From: Apoderus coryli
Taxonomy: Eukaryota > Arthropoda > Insecta > Coleoptera > Attelabidae
Assembly (NCBI GenBank): GCA_911728435.2
Contig: OU452213.1
Location: forward strand, 5,993,834 to 6,057,833
Reading direction: 5' to 3'
DNA: 64,000 nucleotides
The stretch's first letter is position 1. Each line of letters opens with the position of its first letter. Both the position numbers and the translations under genes were made by a program. This document shows, one piece after another, positions 54,505 to 64,000 of this stretch. Below the pieces are notes generated by a model, which was not told the DNA's origin, searched no databases, and saw only the letters and a list, made by a program, of their open reading frames with translations.

Positions 54505-55984
54505 TTATTTATTTATTTTTTTTTATTTTATTAACCGCATCAACCATTTTGGTTATTAGCGGCATTTCTATATACATTACGGATTTCTATAACAATATTA
54601 TTTAATTTACATAACATATAGGAACATTACAATGAAATTGTCAGATGTATTCTCTACCGAAATTTTCTTAATCAGGTCGGTTTCTGTAAGGAACTTAATT
54701 AATTTATGTATAGTTCTAGGTTCATCATTAAGTGTGTTTTCTAACTCTAAAGGTATATCGTATTTTATACGCAATTCAGAAAACTGTGGACATTCCACTA
54801 GGAAATGCTTTACAGACATACCGATATTGCATGTATTGCACGTAGGTTGTGGAGATTTGTTTAAGAGATGTTGGTGCGTTAAATTTGTGTGTCCTATTCT
54901 TAGACATGTCACTATTACTTGTTCTTTACGTTTACTTGGGATTTGGTTCCATGGATTCACTGATTTTTTTATTTTGGATAACTTTGAGGTTGACAGGTTC
55001 CACTCACTTTGCCACTGCTCTTTTATTTTATATTTTATATAATTTTTAAAATCACTTAGTGGGGTTTTAATATTATTACGCACTGTGTTTTGTGTAGTCG
55101 CTGCTTTGGCTAACCGATCAGCTTCTTCGTTCCCTTGGATTCCAACATGTGAGGGTACCCAGATTATCGCTGTTTCGATGTTGTTTTTGGAAATGTTTAT
55201 TTTTTCTTTTATGCGAATAATTATTTGGTTAGTAGAATATATCGCTGTATTGCGCTAAGACTGTCAGATATATTTAGAAATTTTTGTTTGGGAAATTTTC
55301 TATGTACCGAAGTGCTTCCAAAATTGCGTATAGTTCTCCAGTGAACTCAGAGCACATACCTGGAATTTTATATGAGCAGCTTCGATCTTGAGAATAGAAT
55401 GCGACTCCTACGCCGTCTGCCGATTTAGATGCATCCGTATAGACCTGAGTATATTCTCCGTATCTCTTCAAAATATCGTTGAAATTATTTTTGGATTGGT
55501 ATGATTTTTGTCGTATCTTTGTAGGTCGGTGTTGGTTGTAATGTTAGGGATTATCCATGGTGGTGTAGATGGTAAGGTTGTGGGTAATAATTGTGGAAAT
55601 TCAATGCTTAATGAGGTTTTGTATGGTAATATGGAGGATCCAGGTGGGGTTTTGTTTCAAAAGTTGTTTCGAATCTATTTGAAAAAACGTTAGAATACGT
55701 AGGATTTTCTCTTTTAGTGTACATAGCTGCTGCGTATGATAGGCTAAGGTACTGACGTCTTCTGGCTAGGTTGGCTTCTCCGGATTCACAATGTAAGCTC
55801 TCCGTCGGACTTGTTCTATATGCTCCTAATATAATTCTTAAAGCCTTATTATGTAGTACGTCGAGTTTCTTTAAGCATGAGTTTTTTGCTGATGCGTAGA
55901 CCATATAAGCATAGTCCATTTTTGATCTGATAAAGCTTTGGTAGATTCTCAATAGTGATGTGCGATCAGCTCCCCATTGCTTGT
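54505..55984 (-). pseudogene. I-clade-like LINE: RT thumb, RNase H, C-terminal Cys motif
   Basis: Minus strand from 55984: LLRIYQSFIRSKMDYAYMVY, HNKALRIILGAYRTSPTESL (thumb). RNase H follows: QVYTDASKSADGVGVAFYS (Asp), GELYAILEALRYI (Glu), then in a shifted frame SDSLSAIQ (Asp) and WVPSHVGIQGNEEADRLA (His, Asp). Last, 54607-55083 has HTNLTHQHLL and C.TC......HFLVECPQF, a CCHC-like C-terminal motif. The tail is TAAA-type at 54505-54530 (on +). The 5' end lies inside the gypsy element, so this copy inserted there. Confidence 0.85.
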
Positions 55985-56090
55985 GATGATTTATTTGGTC
56001 TTTGCCACAAATCGTTACATCATCTAAATAGGCAAAAACGCCTTGTAAGTGTTCTTTTTGAATGATGGATAAAGAAATTTTAAGCATCTG
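55985..56090 (-). pseudogene. Gypsy-type RT fragment (inverted)
   Basis: The minus strand reads VFAYLDDVTICGKDQINHHK, the LTR-retrotransposon RT motif (YLDD with the following VTVCG...H) rather than a LINE one. It is the 5' part of the 55608-56087 open frame, whose remainder is LINE. The matching RNase H and integrase are on the opposite strand from 56100, so an inversion has occurred. Confidence 0.75.
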
Positions 56091-56099
56091 ATTTTGCTA

Positions 56100-57476
56100 T
56101 AGCCGCTACGTTGAATTAAGCTGGACGGCCTGTGGCATTCTTTTCACGGACACTATCCGAATCAGAGAGGCGACACCCTGCTATAGAAAAAGTGGCATAT
56201 GCTTGTGTTGAAGCATTAAACAAGTGGATACATTTTTTAATTGGAAGACATTTTAAATTAGTGACAGACCAGAAATCAGTATCTATGTTCAATACAAACT
56301 ACACAAATAAAATCAAAAATGACAAAATCATGCGTTGGCGCATAGAACTTTCGTGTTTCAAATTTGAAATAGTTTATCGTCCTGGAAAATCAAATAGTGC
56401 AGCTGATGCTTTTTCAAGAATATGCAATAATATTACAAATGAGTTACACTCGTCCTTGTGCCATCCTGGGGTCACCCTAATGCATCATTTTATTAAAATT
56501 CGAAATTTGCCGCATTCTTTAGAAGAAATTAAACTAATGATTGCCGCATGCCCGATATGTGCAGAAATTAAACCTAGATTCTACAAAAAAGATGAAAACA
56601 GTCATTTAATCAAAGCAACAGCCTTGTTTGAAAGATTAAATATTGATTTTAAAGGTCCGATACCGAGTTCTTCTAAAAATTCCTTCCTCTTTACAGTTGT
56701 TGATGAATATTCGCGGTTTCCTTGGGCATTTCCTTGTGCAGATACTTCTAGCCAAACTGCCATAGAATGCCTGAACCATTTGTTTTGTTTATTTGGAATG
56801 CCTAATTACATACATTCTGATCGTGGAACCAGTTTTACGTCTCAAGAATTCATATCCTACCTACATTCCAAGGGTATAGCCTCAAGTCGAACAACACCAT
56901 ATAATCCACAAGGAAATGGTCAAGTCGAAAAATACAGTGGTGTTATTTAGCTTTACATTAAAATCGCGTAAACTTGAGACAAGTCAATGGGAATTGGTTC
57001 TACACGATGCTTTACACTACATTCGAAGTGTGTTATGTACATCAACAAATTATACTCCTCAAGAACGTTTATTTAGTTACCAACGTCGATCTACTAGTGG
57101 AACTTCTATTCCTTCCTGGATGAAAAATTCTGACAAAGTTTTACTTAAAAAGTTTGTACGTAGAAGTAAATTTGATCTACATGTTAAAGAAGCAAATCCT
57201 GATTACGCCTTAATAAGATACGACAATGGAAGAGAAGGTACAGTTGCCACGAAACATTCGGCGCTACGAGGTGACCTACGATTATTGGAAAATGATGAAG
57301 AAGACCAACCAACGAATAGTCAATGCGATTGCCAATCTAGTACTCATGAAGAAAGGGAAGAAGAAGCTTCGATAACAAACAGGTATAACGTTGAAGAACA
57401 ACAATCGACCACGAACGATCAGAACGGCAATCAAGAGTTTTTGGATCAAGACCAGTCTTTGCGTAAATCCGGGTGA
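56100..57476 (+). pseudogene. Gypsy/mag-like pol: RNase H and integrase
   Basis: Plus strand: ATLN-stop-AGRPVAFFSRTL, with the stop at 56116; KLVTDQKSVSMF and EIVYRPGKSNSAADAFSRI form the RNase H end. Integrase has a zinc-finger part (SLCHPGV...ACPICAEI) and DD35E core residues LNIDFKGPIP, HSDRGTSF and GQVEKY, 35 residues between the second Asp and the Glu. A frameshift near 56945 leads to 56916-57476 (DALHYIRSVLCTSTNYTPQE, KVLLKKFVRRSK), the C-terminal part ending at TGA 57474-57476. The 5' half (gag, protease, most RT) is missing or inverted. Remnant of an insect LTR retrotransposon. Confidence 0.85.
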
Positions 57477-57477
57477 A

Positions 57478-57603
57478 TGTTATATATCAATCATATTGTA
57501 TACTTTCAATTATTGTTGTTATATTTGTTGTTTATGTTAAAATTGTCAACTTATGTCAAGATATGCGAATTAAAGCCTAATTCTGAAAAGGTCTATTATT
57601 ACA
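57478..57603 (+). mobile_element. Candidate short 3' LTR of the gypsy element
   Basis: Directly after the pol stop, a 126-bp unit starts TGTTATATATC and ends ATTATTACA, with AATTAAA at 57568-57574 as a possible polyadenylation signal. Mag-type elements are known for very short LTRs, which fits. The purine tract before it is weak and no 5' LTR was found. Confidence 0.4.
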
Positions 57604-58130
57604 CCTTTTTTTACAAACCTCGTCTATATACCATATGGTAAAGTCTATGGTGGTAATTTTGACAAATAATTTTGAACAAATTCCCTACTACGCTTATGTT
57701 TGCTAACCACATTGTCTATCTATTTGTGTGTTTTTCTCTCTAAAGTTTTGTTTTTTTCCTTCGTCAAAGCAGTCCTGAATCAGCCTTTTTACGTTTTTTT
57801 TTACAATCCCTTGTTCCTTCTTCCTTTTTGTGTATTTTGTTACAACAAAAGTATCAGATTATTAGAGAGACTGGTTGGTGTATTCCAAAACCTAAAGAGA
57901 AATCACAGAGACTAAAACAACTTTGTTTATGTATTTTGGTGTTTTCATTTAGATAAAGTGTTGAAAAGTTTTATTAACAGTTTTCCCAAACAAAGCTGTC
58001 CTACACCCCTTTTTGGGGAAGAGTTTCGTTAGAATTGAGCTAATTTTTCGGTTAGTCTCGACAAAGTTATAAATCGTTCCGAAACTTTGCGGTTTTCCTA
58101 ATGTTAAAAGCGAAAATTTTCGAGTTGGTT
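57604..58130. other. No gene recognised; shared block at 58100
   Basis: AATGTTAAAAGCGAAAATTT and TTGGTTTTACATATTTTCAA at 58101-58143 match 11788-11842. The rest is AT-rich and unassigned. Confidence 0.35.
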
Positions 58131-58134
58131 TTAC

Positions 58135-59345
58135 ATATTTTCAAGCTTTGTCATAATGAGATAACATAAATAAATAAATATATATTTGTCAAAAAAAAAA
58201 GGAGATAATTATGGAATGGTCTTTCAGAGACATCTGACAGGTGTTTGCGGATTAAGAAGACCGATTCCAATATGAATAAGGAAGGTAGTGTTTGTATTTT
58301 AAATTTTCTGAAGAAGTCCTGGCAATGGGCTCTATACTGCAATGTCAGAGAGTATCGAATAGCTCTTTTTTGTAATCTAAAAATACGCCCAAATTGCGTT
58401 GCACAGCATGTACCCCAGAGGGAGCGCGTATCGAAGATGGGATTCGAAGAGTGAAAAGTAGACTGTCATGGAAGTTGACAAGTTAAGTTCTTTGGAAACT
58501 GATCTTAACGCAAAACAGGCAGAGCTTAATTTTTTTGATAATGCATCAATGTGCAACTTCCACTTCAGGGAGCTGTCAACAACAAGACCCAGAAACTGCA
58601 CAGAAGAAACGACGTCAATAGTGGAATTATTAAGTTGAAAATACTGCAGCGCACCTTTATATGACACAGATTTAGTTTTCGCAGTGTTCAAGCACAACAG
58701 GTTAGAGTCACACTATGATTTGATGGTGATTAAGTCTTTGGATATGGTACTATGAAGAGCCACACTATCCGGGCCGCACCAAGTAAAACTAGTATCATCA
58801 GCAAAGAGATATACTTTACCGCTGATGCCTAGGCACGTAATGTCGTTGATAAATAGAAAAAACAAAATAGGACCCAACACCGAACCCTGTGGAACTCCAC
58901 AATCCATCGGCTTGCAAGAAGACACAGCCGTATTGACCCTCACACACTGACTTCTGTTGCTAAGCTACGACTTAAACCATCCCAGTGGAACCCCACGAAT
59001 TCCGTAGTGCTGTAACTTGTTAATTAGGATGTTATGACTTACACAGTCGAATGCTTTGGAGAAATCATAGAAAATTGATGCTGTAAAGTGGAGATTGTTC
59101 AAGTTGGAGTAAACATTGTTGAAGACGGAGAATATAGCATCATTAGTGGATTTGTTAGCTAAAAATCCAAATTGGTGGCTAGTTAATACTTCATATTTCT
59201 GCAGAAATGATAGAAGTCTCTTTTTAACCAGTCTTTCAATGATCTTGGATAGAGTAGATAGAAGTGCAATTGGACGATAGTTTGAAGCTTGATCCTTATC
59301 GCCGTCTTTGTGCAGAGGAATTATTCTAGATGTCTGTTTGGTTAG
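58135..59345 (-). pseudogene. Jockey-type LINE RT, nearly complete palm
   Basis: Minus strand from 59340: [76 protein letters not shown] (motif A). WFKS is followed by an in-frame TAG near 58965 and then LSNRSQCVRVN. 58713-58943 has [20 protein letters not shown] (motif B) and [12 protein letters not shown] (motif C). After a break, 58377-58697 carries QFLGLVVDSSLKWKLHIDAL. 58151-58342 gives the C-terminus (AHCQDFFRKFKIQTLPSLFI). A TTTA-type tail lies at 58165-58185. Few lesions for its length, but inactive. Confidence 0.85.
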
Positions 59346-60044
59346 GTATACTGCATGACGGGTCTACGGCGCCATACTATCTGGACTTTACGGGCTGTTG
59401 GATTGGCCTATATGAAACAAAAGTTTAAAGAATGAAAGGTTTTACTAAAACATAATCCTGAAATGTTACGTCTAAGGCAATCTCCGGGAAGTTTTATATT
59501 TAATATATATTGTATAAAAATATATAATTTTCTCCTCTATTCTCCAAAAGTTTCCTTGAAGCTGTTTATTAAAGTCACGGCCTGGCGTGTTGAACATCGT
59601 AAATTATAATGTTTAAAATGAAATTTCGGTACATAACACTACGCGCTGCTGCTGTTGTGCCTTCTTAATTTACTTTATATGTCGACAATCTACCGACTTT
59701 TTCTTTCCTTTTTCGTAAATATATTTAGTGCGTGACTGAGAAACAGTCATTTTCATTAGCCTAAAGCCATTCAACCTAGGTAGATACAATGTTAATGATA
59801 ATCAAAAAATCACTTTTTCCTGACACTGAATACAAATGATCGATTTTGCGAGCGTGCGATGAGTTCACGTAGGAATCTGCTATGGCATCCGAAATTAAAC
59901 TTACACAGCAGACATTTCTGTAGTACGAGGGCAACTATTTATATTTTGAGCCTTGGCAACACTTAACAGTAAGAAACCTTTCATTTTCTGCAAATCCAAA
60001 TGGTACACTTTCTACAATAATTATTGTTGTTGTTGTTGTTATAC
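59346..60044. other. No gene recognised
   Basis: Unassigned sequence ending in a TTG/TTA run (60018-60043). No motif supported. Confidence 0.35.
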
Positions 60045-61690
60045 TTTTATTAAGACGAAAATGCGAAAACAACACAGAGGAATATAAAAACAAACAACAG
60101 GAAATAAAGAACAACATCAGGAATGCAAAAGAAAAGTGGATGGCGGATAGATGCAAGGAAATGGAAGAACTGGAGAGAAGTCATGATACCTTTAACATGC
60201 ACAAAAAGGTCAGAGAGGTAGCTGATCTGTTTAACAAATGAGCCCGTAGTATCTGAGAGGACAACGCAGGCAAAACCATTTTAGACGAGGAAGAAGTTCT
60301 TAATCCATGGAGATCTATTCAAAGGCAATAGACTGACCCCGATGTCTGTTATAGACGACAATAAAGGAACTGAAACACAGGACCTGATGACATCCCAGTA
60401 GAACTCCACGCTCGAATAAGAAACAAATGCCAAAGTGATTTAGACGAGAGTTCGACTTTAGGAATGCCCTTGGTACCAGAGAAGCAATGTTTGGTCTGAA
60501 TGTTCTTCTCCAAAAATCTCGAGACCAACATAAGGATGTTTTCGTGTATTTTATTGATTATGAAAAGGCTTTCGACAGAGTTCAACACGAAAAGCTTCTA
60601 AATATATTGTCACACGCGGTACATTGTAATAAAAATATTGCATCCGGTCGAACTAGCTATTTTATGCTGATTAATAATTATTAAAAAGTTTATCAAAGTT
60701 TATACATGTTCAGAACTTTAGCATCGGTATTGTACCTAATAGACAAATTGCAAATTCAACAACAAACGGTCCGACCGACGCTAAGAATAGACAATTGCAT
60801 TGGTCGATATTCGAAAGAGTGGAGATAATCAGAGGTTCGGTGAAGTAAACTTAGGGTCCTAGAAGTACGCGATTAGAGTTTTAATGTTAATCATTATAAA
60901 TATTAAATATTTTATTAACGCGAAAGAAATATCAACTGTGTCGGCAATGAAGTTAATTGTAATGTAAGTACGAACTTTTGATTATTATAATTGTTGATTT
61001 TTAAACTTGTCCTTTTTTTATTAAATTGATTGAATTCGGGGTCAAAATCAACGGCGAGTTGATTAACATCATTCGATATGCTAACGACACGGCTATTTTA
61101 TGCGATGATCTTGAGGGTCTCTAAAATCTCATGAAATCTGTTAGTGCAGTCTAAATGTTGCTAAGACAAAGTTTATGGTCTTTAGCCGTCAGCCATACTT
61201 CAACACGTCACTACAGATAAACATTGAGAGAGTACCCAATTATAAATACCTCGGAGATCACTATTTTGTAATGACAGCCTGAACCTAAAGCTAGGACAAA
61301 TAATGATTAAATGTTACATTTGGTCTGTGCTGTTGTACGGAGCTGAAGACTGCATACTGAAAGCTGCCACAATCAACCGTCTAGAGGCATTTGAAATGTG
61401 GTTATATATAGACGAATGCTAAGAATATCATGGGTGGCTTTTCAAAGAAATTAAGCAGTCTTAGCCAGGGCAAATACAGTTGGTGAACTTTTAACAACAG
61501 TTAAATGCTGAAAACTGTCATACCTCGGCCATGGTCTCAGAAGGGAATCGCTACCGTATCCTACAGCTTGTAATGAAGGGCAACATAGAAGGTCGCAGGT
61601 GGGTATGTTTAGAGTGTCTTAAGACAGGGATCAGCTCGCCAACGTCAGGGAGACCTGCCAGGGCACAATAAGAAGGAAAAGGTGGTGTTT
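60045..61690 (+). pseudogene. RTE-clade LINE split by an LTR-like fragment
   Basis: Plus strand. First part (60050-60625): EYKNKQQEIKNNIRNAKEKW, RCKEMEELERSHDTFNMHKK, then after stops FRNALGTREAMFGLNVLLQK and VYFIDYEKAFDRVQHEKLLN (motif A). Second part (61022-61690): VKINGELINIIRYANDTAIL (motif C with YADD changed to YAND), then SVLLYGAEDCILKAATINRL and EAFEMW, RRMLRISW. Between them, 60627-61022 is a piece of the 41853-type repeat. Many stops; clearly dead. It is a distant relative of the RTE at 46881. Confidence 0.8.
60627..61022. mobile_element. Partial copy of the 41853-type LTR-like repeat
   Basis: TGTAATAAAAATATTGCATC to TTTTATTAAATTGATT matches the first ~500 bp of 41853-42768 with some internal loss; the rest is absent. 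It lies inside the RTE copy between motifs A and C. Confidence 0.65.
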
Positions 61691-62390
61691 ATTTTACTTA
61701 ATAAGCGTTATCAAAATTTATCGATCAAAATTATAGGACCGGACTAGATAAATATTAAAACAACACCCTGTTCAAAATTTTCAAAATCCTAGTCAATATT
61801 TCAAAAGAGCATAAAGAATGGAAAACACATAATTGTTGGAACAACAATGTCTTATCGACTTTAGCGAACCACCCTGTATAAAAGCACATCATATGTGCTG
61901 ACTAGAAATCCCAAAATGAAAATATCCAAACCGTTTTGTTGTCAGTTCGAATTCAATTTTGTTGAGGTAAACAAAATAAAACTGTAGGAAAACAGAACAG
62001 TACGAATAATAATTAATTATGAATTTGATAGTGATGAAAACCGACAGATAGAGAGCCAGACAAAAACAACAACAACATACCTGAGCAGCCCAGGTTAGAA
62101 GTGGGGAGACTAAACTACATCCATATACCTAATAGGGGAGAAGGAACAACTCATATTTAAACCGAATGGAATCGAATGTTGCTTCTCTCTCGGTTGCATT
62201 TACTTTGCGGGCCATTGTCGGTGTGTTGTTGTCTCACCATATGGATCCGGAGCAGCGCGCAGGCCTATCCAGCTTGTTTTCACGGGCCCCAACCGGAATA
62301 TTGGGGCTGTGTTGTCGGCTTTGGGAAAAACTCGCGGGAAAACTATACCTACACAAAGATTAATACACTTGTAGTACAGGTGTAGATTTC
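61691..62390. other. No gene recognised
   Basis: CAACACCCTGTTC at 61761 and CCACCCTGTATAAAAG at 61870 are repeat-end-like. A GC-richer patch at 62190-62345 has two overlapping open frames of 65-69 aa without recognised motifs. Confidence 0.35.
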
Positions 62391-62590
62391 GATTTTATCT
62401 AATTTATTGGTCACGTCGAATCTAATTTTATAAAGATGGGCTTAAGTGCGGACGAAACATGTAATTTCTGCGATGAAGCATTAGAGACTACAGATCACCT
62501 ACTCTGCGACTCTATTCATGAATAGTTTAGGGGCAACTGGACGATGTTAAGTCAAGAAGACTGAGAGTGTTTCTTTTATTCAACATTTCC
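62391..62590 (+). pseudogene. LINE C-terminal Cys-His fragment
   Basis: Plus strand: GHVESNFIKMGLSADETCNF then CDEALETTDHLLCDS, the C-x2-C-x8-H-x3/4-C pattern that ends ORF2 of R1/I/Jockey-type LINEs. A stop follows at once (TAG near 62523). Only about 45 residues remain. Confidence 0.65.
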
Positions 62591-62990
62591 TGCAACTTCA
62601 CTGTGAGCCATGGACAATTTAATTTCTTTTAAGACATCTAATCTAAATTGGAAGTACATAATCGTTTAATTATTCGTGATATCTAGTCTTTTTCAAAATA
62701 AAATTATTCGGTTCTCTTTGAGATATGGACGATTTCAAGAAATATATCTGATTTATTTTATTTTTCGAGATATCAATAATCTATTTTTAAAATTTTAAAG
62801 AAGTAGTCCATGTTGGAGTGGACTATAATAATATATTCTTGACATAAAAATCAACCTTCACATAATAAATTGCTGAAAGATAGTTGATTCAATGTGCAAT
62901 ATTAAAAATTCTACCTTGTAACTGCTGATTTATAAAAAGAAAAGTCATAATAAGGCTCAAACAAGTTTTTTTTGACAGTAGATTTTAATG
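62591..62990. other. No gene recognised
   Basis: AT-rich sequence with GAGATAT words (62720, 62765) related to those at 63500-63660; it may be flank of the Penelope-type terminal segment. Confidence 0.35.
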
Positions 62991-63185
62991 TTGTTTTAAC
63001 AAAAATTTTAACAAATTAATGCATTTCTCCTAATTTATAAACTAAATCATTGTAACAATAATTATGAAATAGCTTTTTGTAATTTTGATAACCACTGACG
63101 AAGAGGCCTGGTGCTCCGAAACTTGTTTGGTAAATGTAAAGATTTTTAGAGAAATCTTTATTTTAAGAATCTATTTTTTAAATTT
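62990..63185 (+). mobile_element. Possible Penelope-type terminal fragment
   Basis: Identified only by the hammerhead-like core at 63095-63122 and the similar arrangement (AT-rich sequence, core, then AT-rich tail) to the termini at 6450-6602 and 16614-16867. No ORF, no inverted partner and no duplication found. Confidence 0.35.
63095..63122 (+). ncRNA. Hammerhead-ribozyme-like core, third type
   Basis: CTGACGA (perfect CUGANGA) at 63095-63101, a stem GAG (63103-63105) with CTC (63114-63116) closing an 8-nt loop, then GAAAC at 63118-63122. An A/C mismatch sits at the base of the stem. Stem II is short, so this is weaker than the 6.2-kb pair in pairing but matches the conserved box better than the 15-16.8-kb pair. 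Confidence 0.4.
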
Positions 63186-63213
63186 TTATCGGATTGTGTT
63201 TGATGTATGGACG

Positions 63214-63475
63214 AGTCATCATCATCATCATCATCAAACAGCCTGTCTCGTCCACTGCTGAACATAGGCATCCGTTAACGATCTCCATTTATTTCGATCC
63301 TGGGCATCCTGGATCCAATTTGGTGTTACTCTTTTTATGTCATCCGTCCACCGGGTCGGCGGACGACCTCTGTTCCTGAACGCATCTTGCCTAGGTCTCC
63401 ACTCTATGATCTTTTTGGTCCATCTTTCGTTGGTCATTCTTGCGACATGTCCAGCCCAGTTCCACTTTAAATATG
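63214..63475 (-). pseudogene. RTE-type LINE 3' end, 5'-truncated
   Basis: Minus strand: LKWNWAGHVARMTNERW, then RPRQDAFRNRGRPPTRWTDD and NKWRSLTDAYVQQWT with a stop, the C-terminal segment of RTE-type ORFs. It ends in a TGA repeat tail (ATC repeats on +, 63217-63236). The C-terminal frame itself is unbroken; everything upstream is lost. Confidence 0.8.
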
Positions 63476-63489
63476 TTATATAAATTGGA

Positions 63490-63660
63490 GCATTCCGTCT
63501 AATTTTTGGAGATATCTAATTATTTTTTTTTTTCGAGATATTTGATATATTTTTGGAGATATTTAATTTACTTTTTGGAGATATCTAACAATGCTTTTGA
63601 ATATATTTTTTCTAATCTATTTTTGAGGTCATCTAATTTAATTTTTTAGATATGAGGGGC
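63490..63660 (+). repeat. Degenerate minisatellite with GAGATAT core
   Basis: TTTTTGGAGATATCTAATT-like units recur about every 28-30 bp (63505, 63536, 63563, 63593, 63640), and a related unit (TTTTGGAGTTATCTAATTTA) is at 63974-63993 at the window end. Imperfect copies. Confidence 0.6.
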
Positions 63661-63834
63661 ATTTTTATTTATATTTTAGTTCATTAGTATAAACGCCAAG
63701 TTTTATCTTATTCGGGTGATTAGTCTTTGAACTATTGTTGGTCAAACAATTCAGTCGGGAGGGAATCAAATAATGCCCCGTTATAAAGATTTTGACTAAG
63801 CAATTATCTCCAATCCATCATGGAGAAGATGTCA

Positions 63835-63885
63835 TCGATGGCTCACGAAAAATAATGTTTACAAGTGGCATGGGCCTCGGCCAGT
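63835..63885 (+). pseudogene. Mariner transposase N-terminal fragment
   Basis: NVYKWHGPRP at 63856-63885 repeats the sequence at 1950 (GTTTACAAGTGGCATGGGC in both). Only the V-Y-K-W-H motif is recognisable. Confidence 0.45.
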
Positions 63886-64000
63886 CCAAAGTGGGCATCG
63901 ATATTATAAATCACCTTCTTTATAGTCCAAATCTGACCGCAGAATTAAAAACACCCCGCCGTATATCTAATCCAGTTTTGGAGTTATCTAATTTAATTTT

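Noticed and set aside
62166..62385. GC-rich overlapping open frames
   Set aside because: No recognised family; could be an exon or decayed element but nothing decides.

Overview
The window looks like a repeat graveyard from an arthropod, most likely an insect with a large genome. The base composition is AT-rich. There are no operons, Shine-Dalgarno sites or bacterial genes. Nearly all recognisable coding sequence belongs to eukaryotic transposable elements: LINEs of several clades, Penelope-like elements, mariner/Tc1 elements, a gypsy-type LTR element and palindromic MITE-like repeats. I cannot assign an order from sequence alone. I saw no tRNA, rRNA, CRISPR array or complete host gene.

Layout. 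0-6.2 kb: three 5'-truncated LINE copies on the minus strand (two nearly identical) and decayed mariner pieces. 6.2-6.7 kb: a Penelope-like element reduced to an inverted pair of terminal segments, each with a hammerhead-ribozyme-like core, flanked by a 15-bp target duplication. 7.3-14 kb: palindromic non-coding repeats, some nested. 14.7-16.9 kb: a candidate first coding exon of a host gene (minus strand), with a Penelope-like element (YVDD reverse transcriptase plus GIY-YIG endonuclease) inserted just upstream and flanked by a 14-bp duplication. 18.6-20.4 kb: LINE and RTE remnants. 22.0-24.7 kb: a solo-LTR-like repeat split by a mariner-like element with an intact transposase and TIRs of about 340 bp. 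25.3-27.2 kb: a LINE ending in about 68 copies of ATATT. 28-33.7 kb: a LINE with RNase H, and a Jockey-type LINE whose 3' UTR carries a second intact mariner-like element. 36.3-36.8 kb: a solo LTR with TATA and initiator. 37-40 kb: LINE, mariner and Tc1 fragments, then a nearly whole CR1-like RT ORF. 41.06 kb: a weak candidate host exon. 41.8-46 kb: LTR-like and dispersed repeats. 46.9-49 kb: RTE element fused to half of a palindromic repeat. 50.6-51.5 kb: a decayed tandem array. 51.8-59.3 kb: Tc1, LINE and gypsy remnants, including an inverted junction inside the gypsy element. 60-64 kb: RTE pieces, a third type of hammerhead-like motif, an RTE 3' end and minisatellite-like sequence.

How the parts work together. 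There is no cellular pathway here. The logic is that of element life cycles. LINE ORFs encode reverse transcriptase (with RNase H in some), Penelope ORFs encode RT plus GIY-YIG endonuclease with self-cleaving-ribozyme-like termini, mariner ORFs encode DDD transposases acting on their own TIRs, and the MITE-like palindromes are non-autonomous. Most copies are broken. The best preserved are the two mariner-like transposases, the LINE ORFs at 5.1-6.2 and 38.6-40.0 kb, and the Penelope ORF at 15.2-16.3 kb. The most unusual signals are the five hammerhead-like cores in three Penelope-type contexts and the insertion of one such element directly upstream of a probable host start codon.
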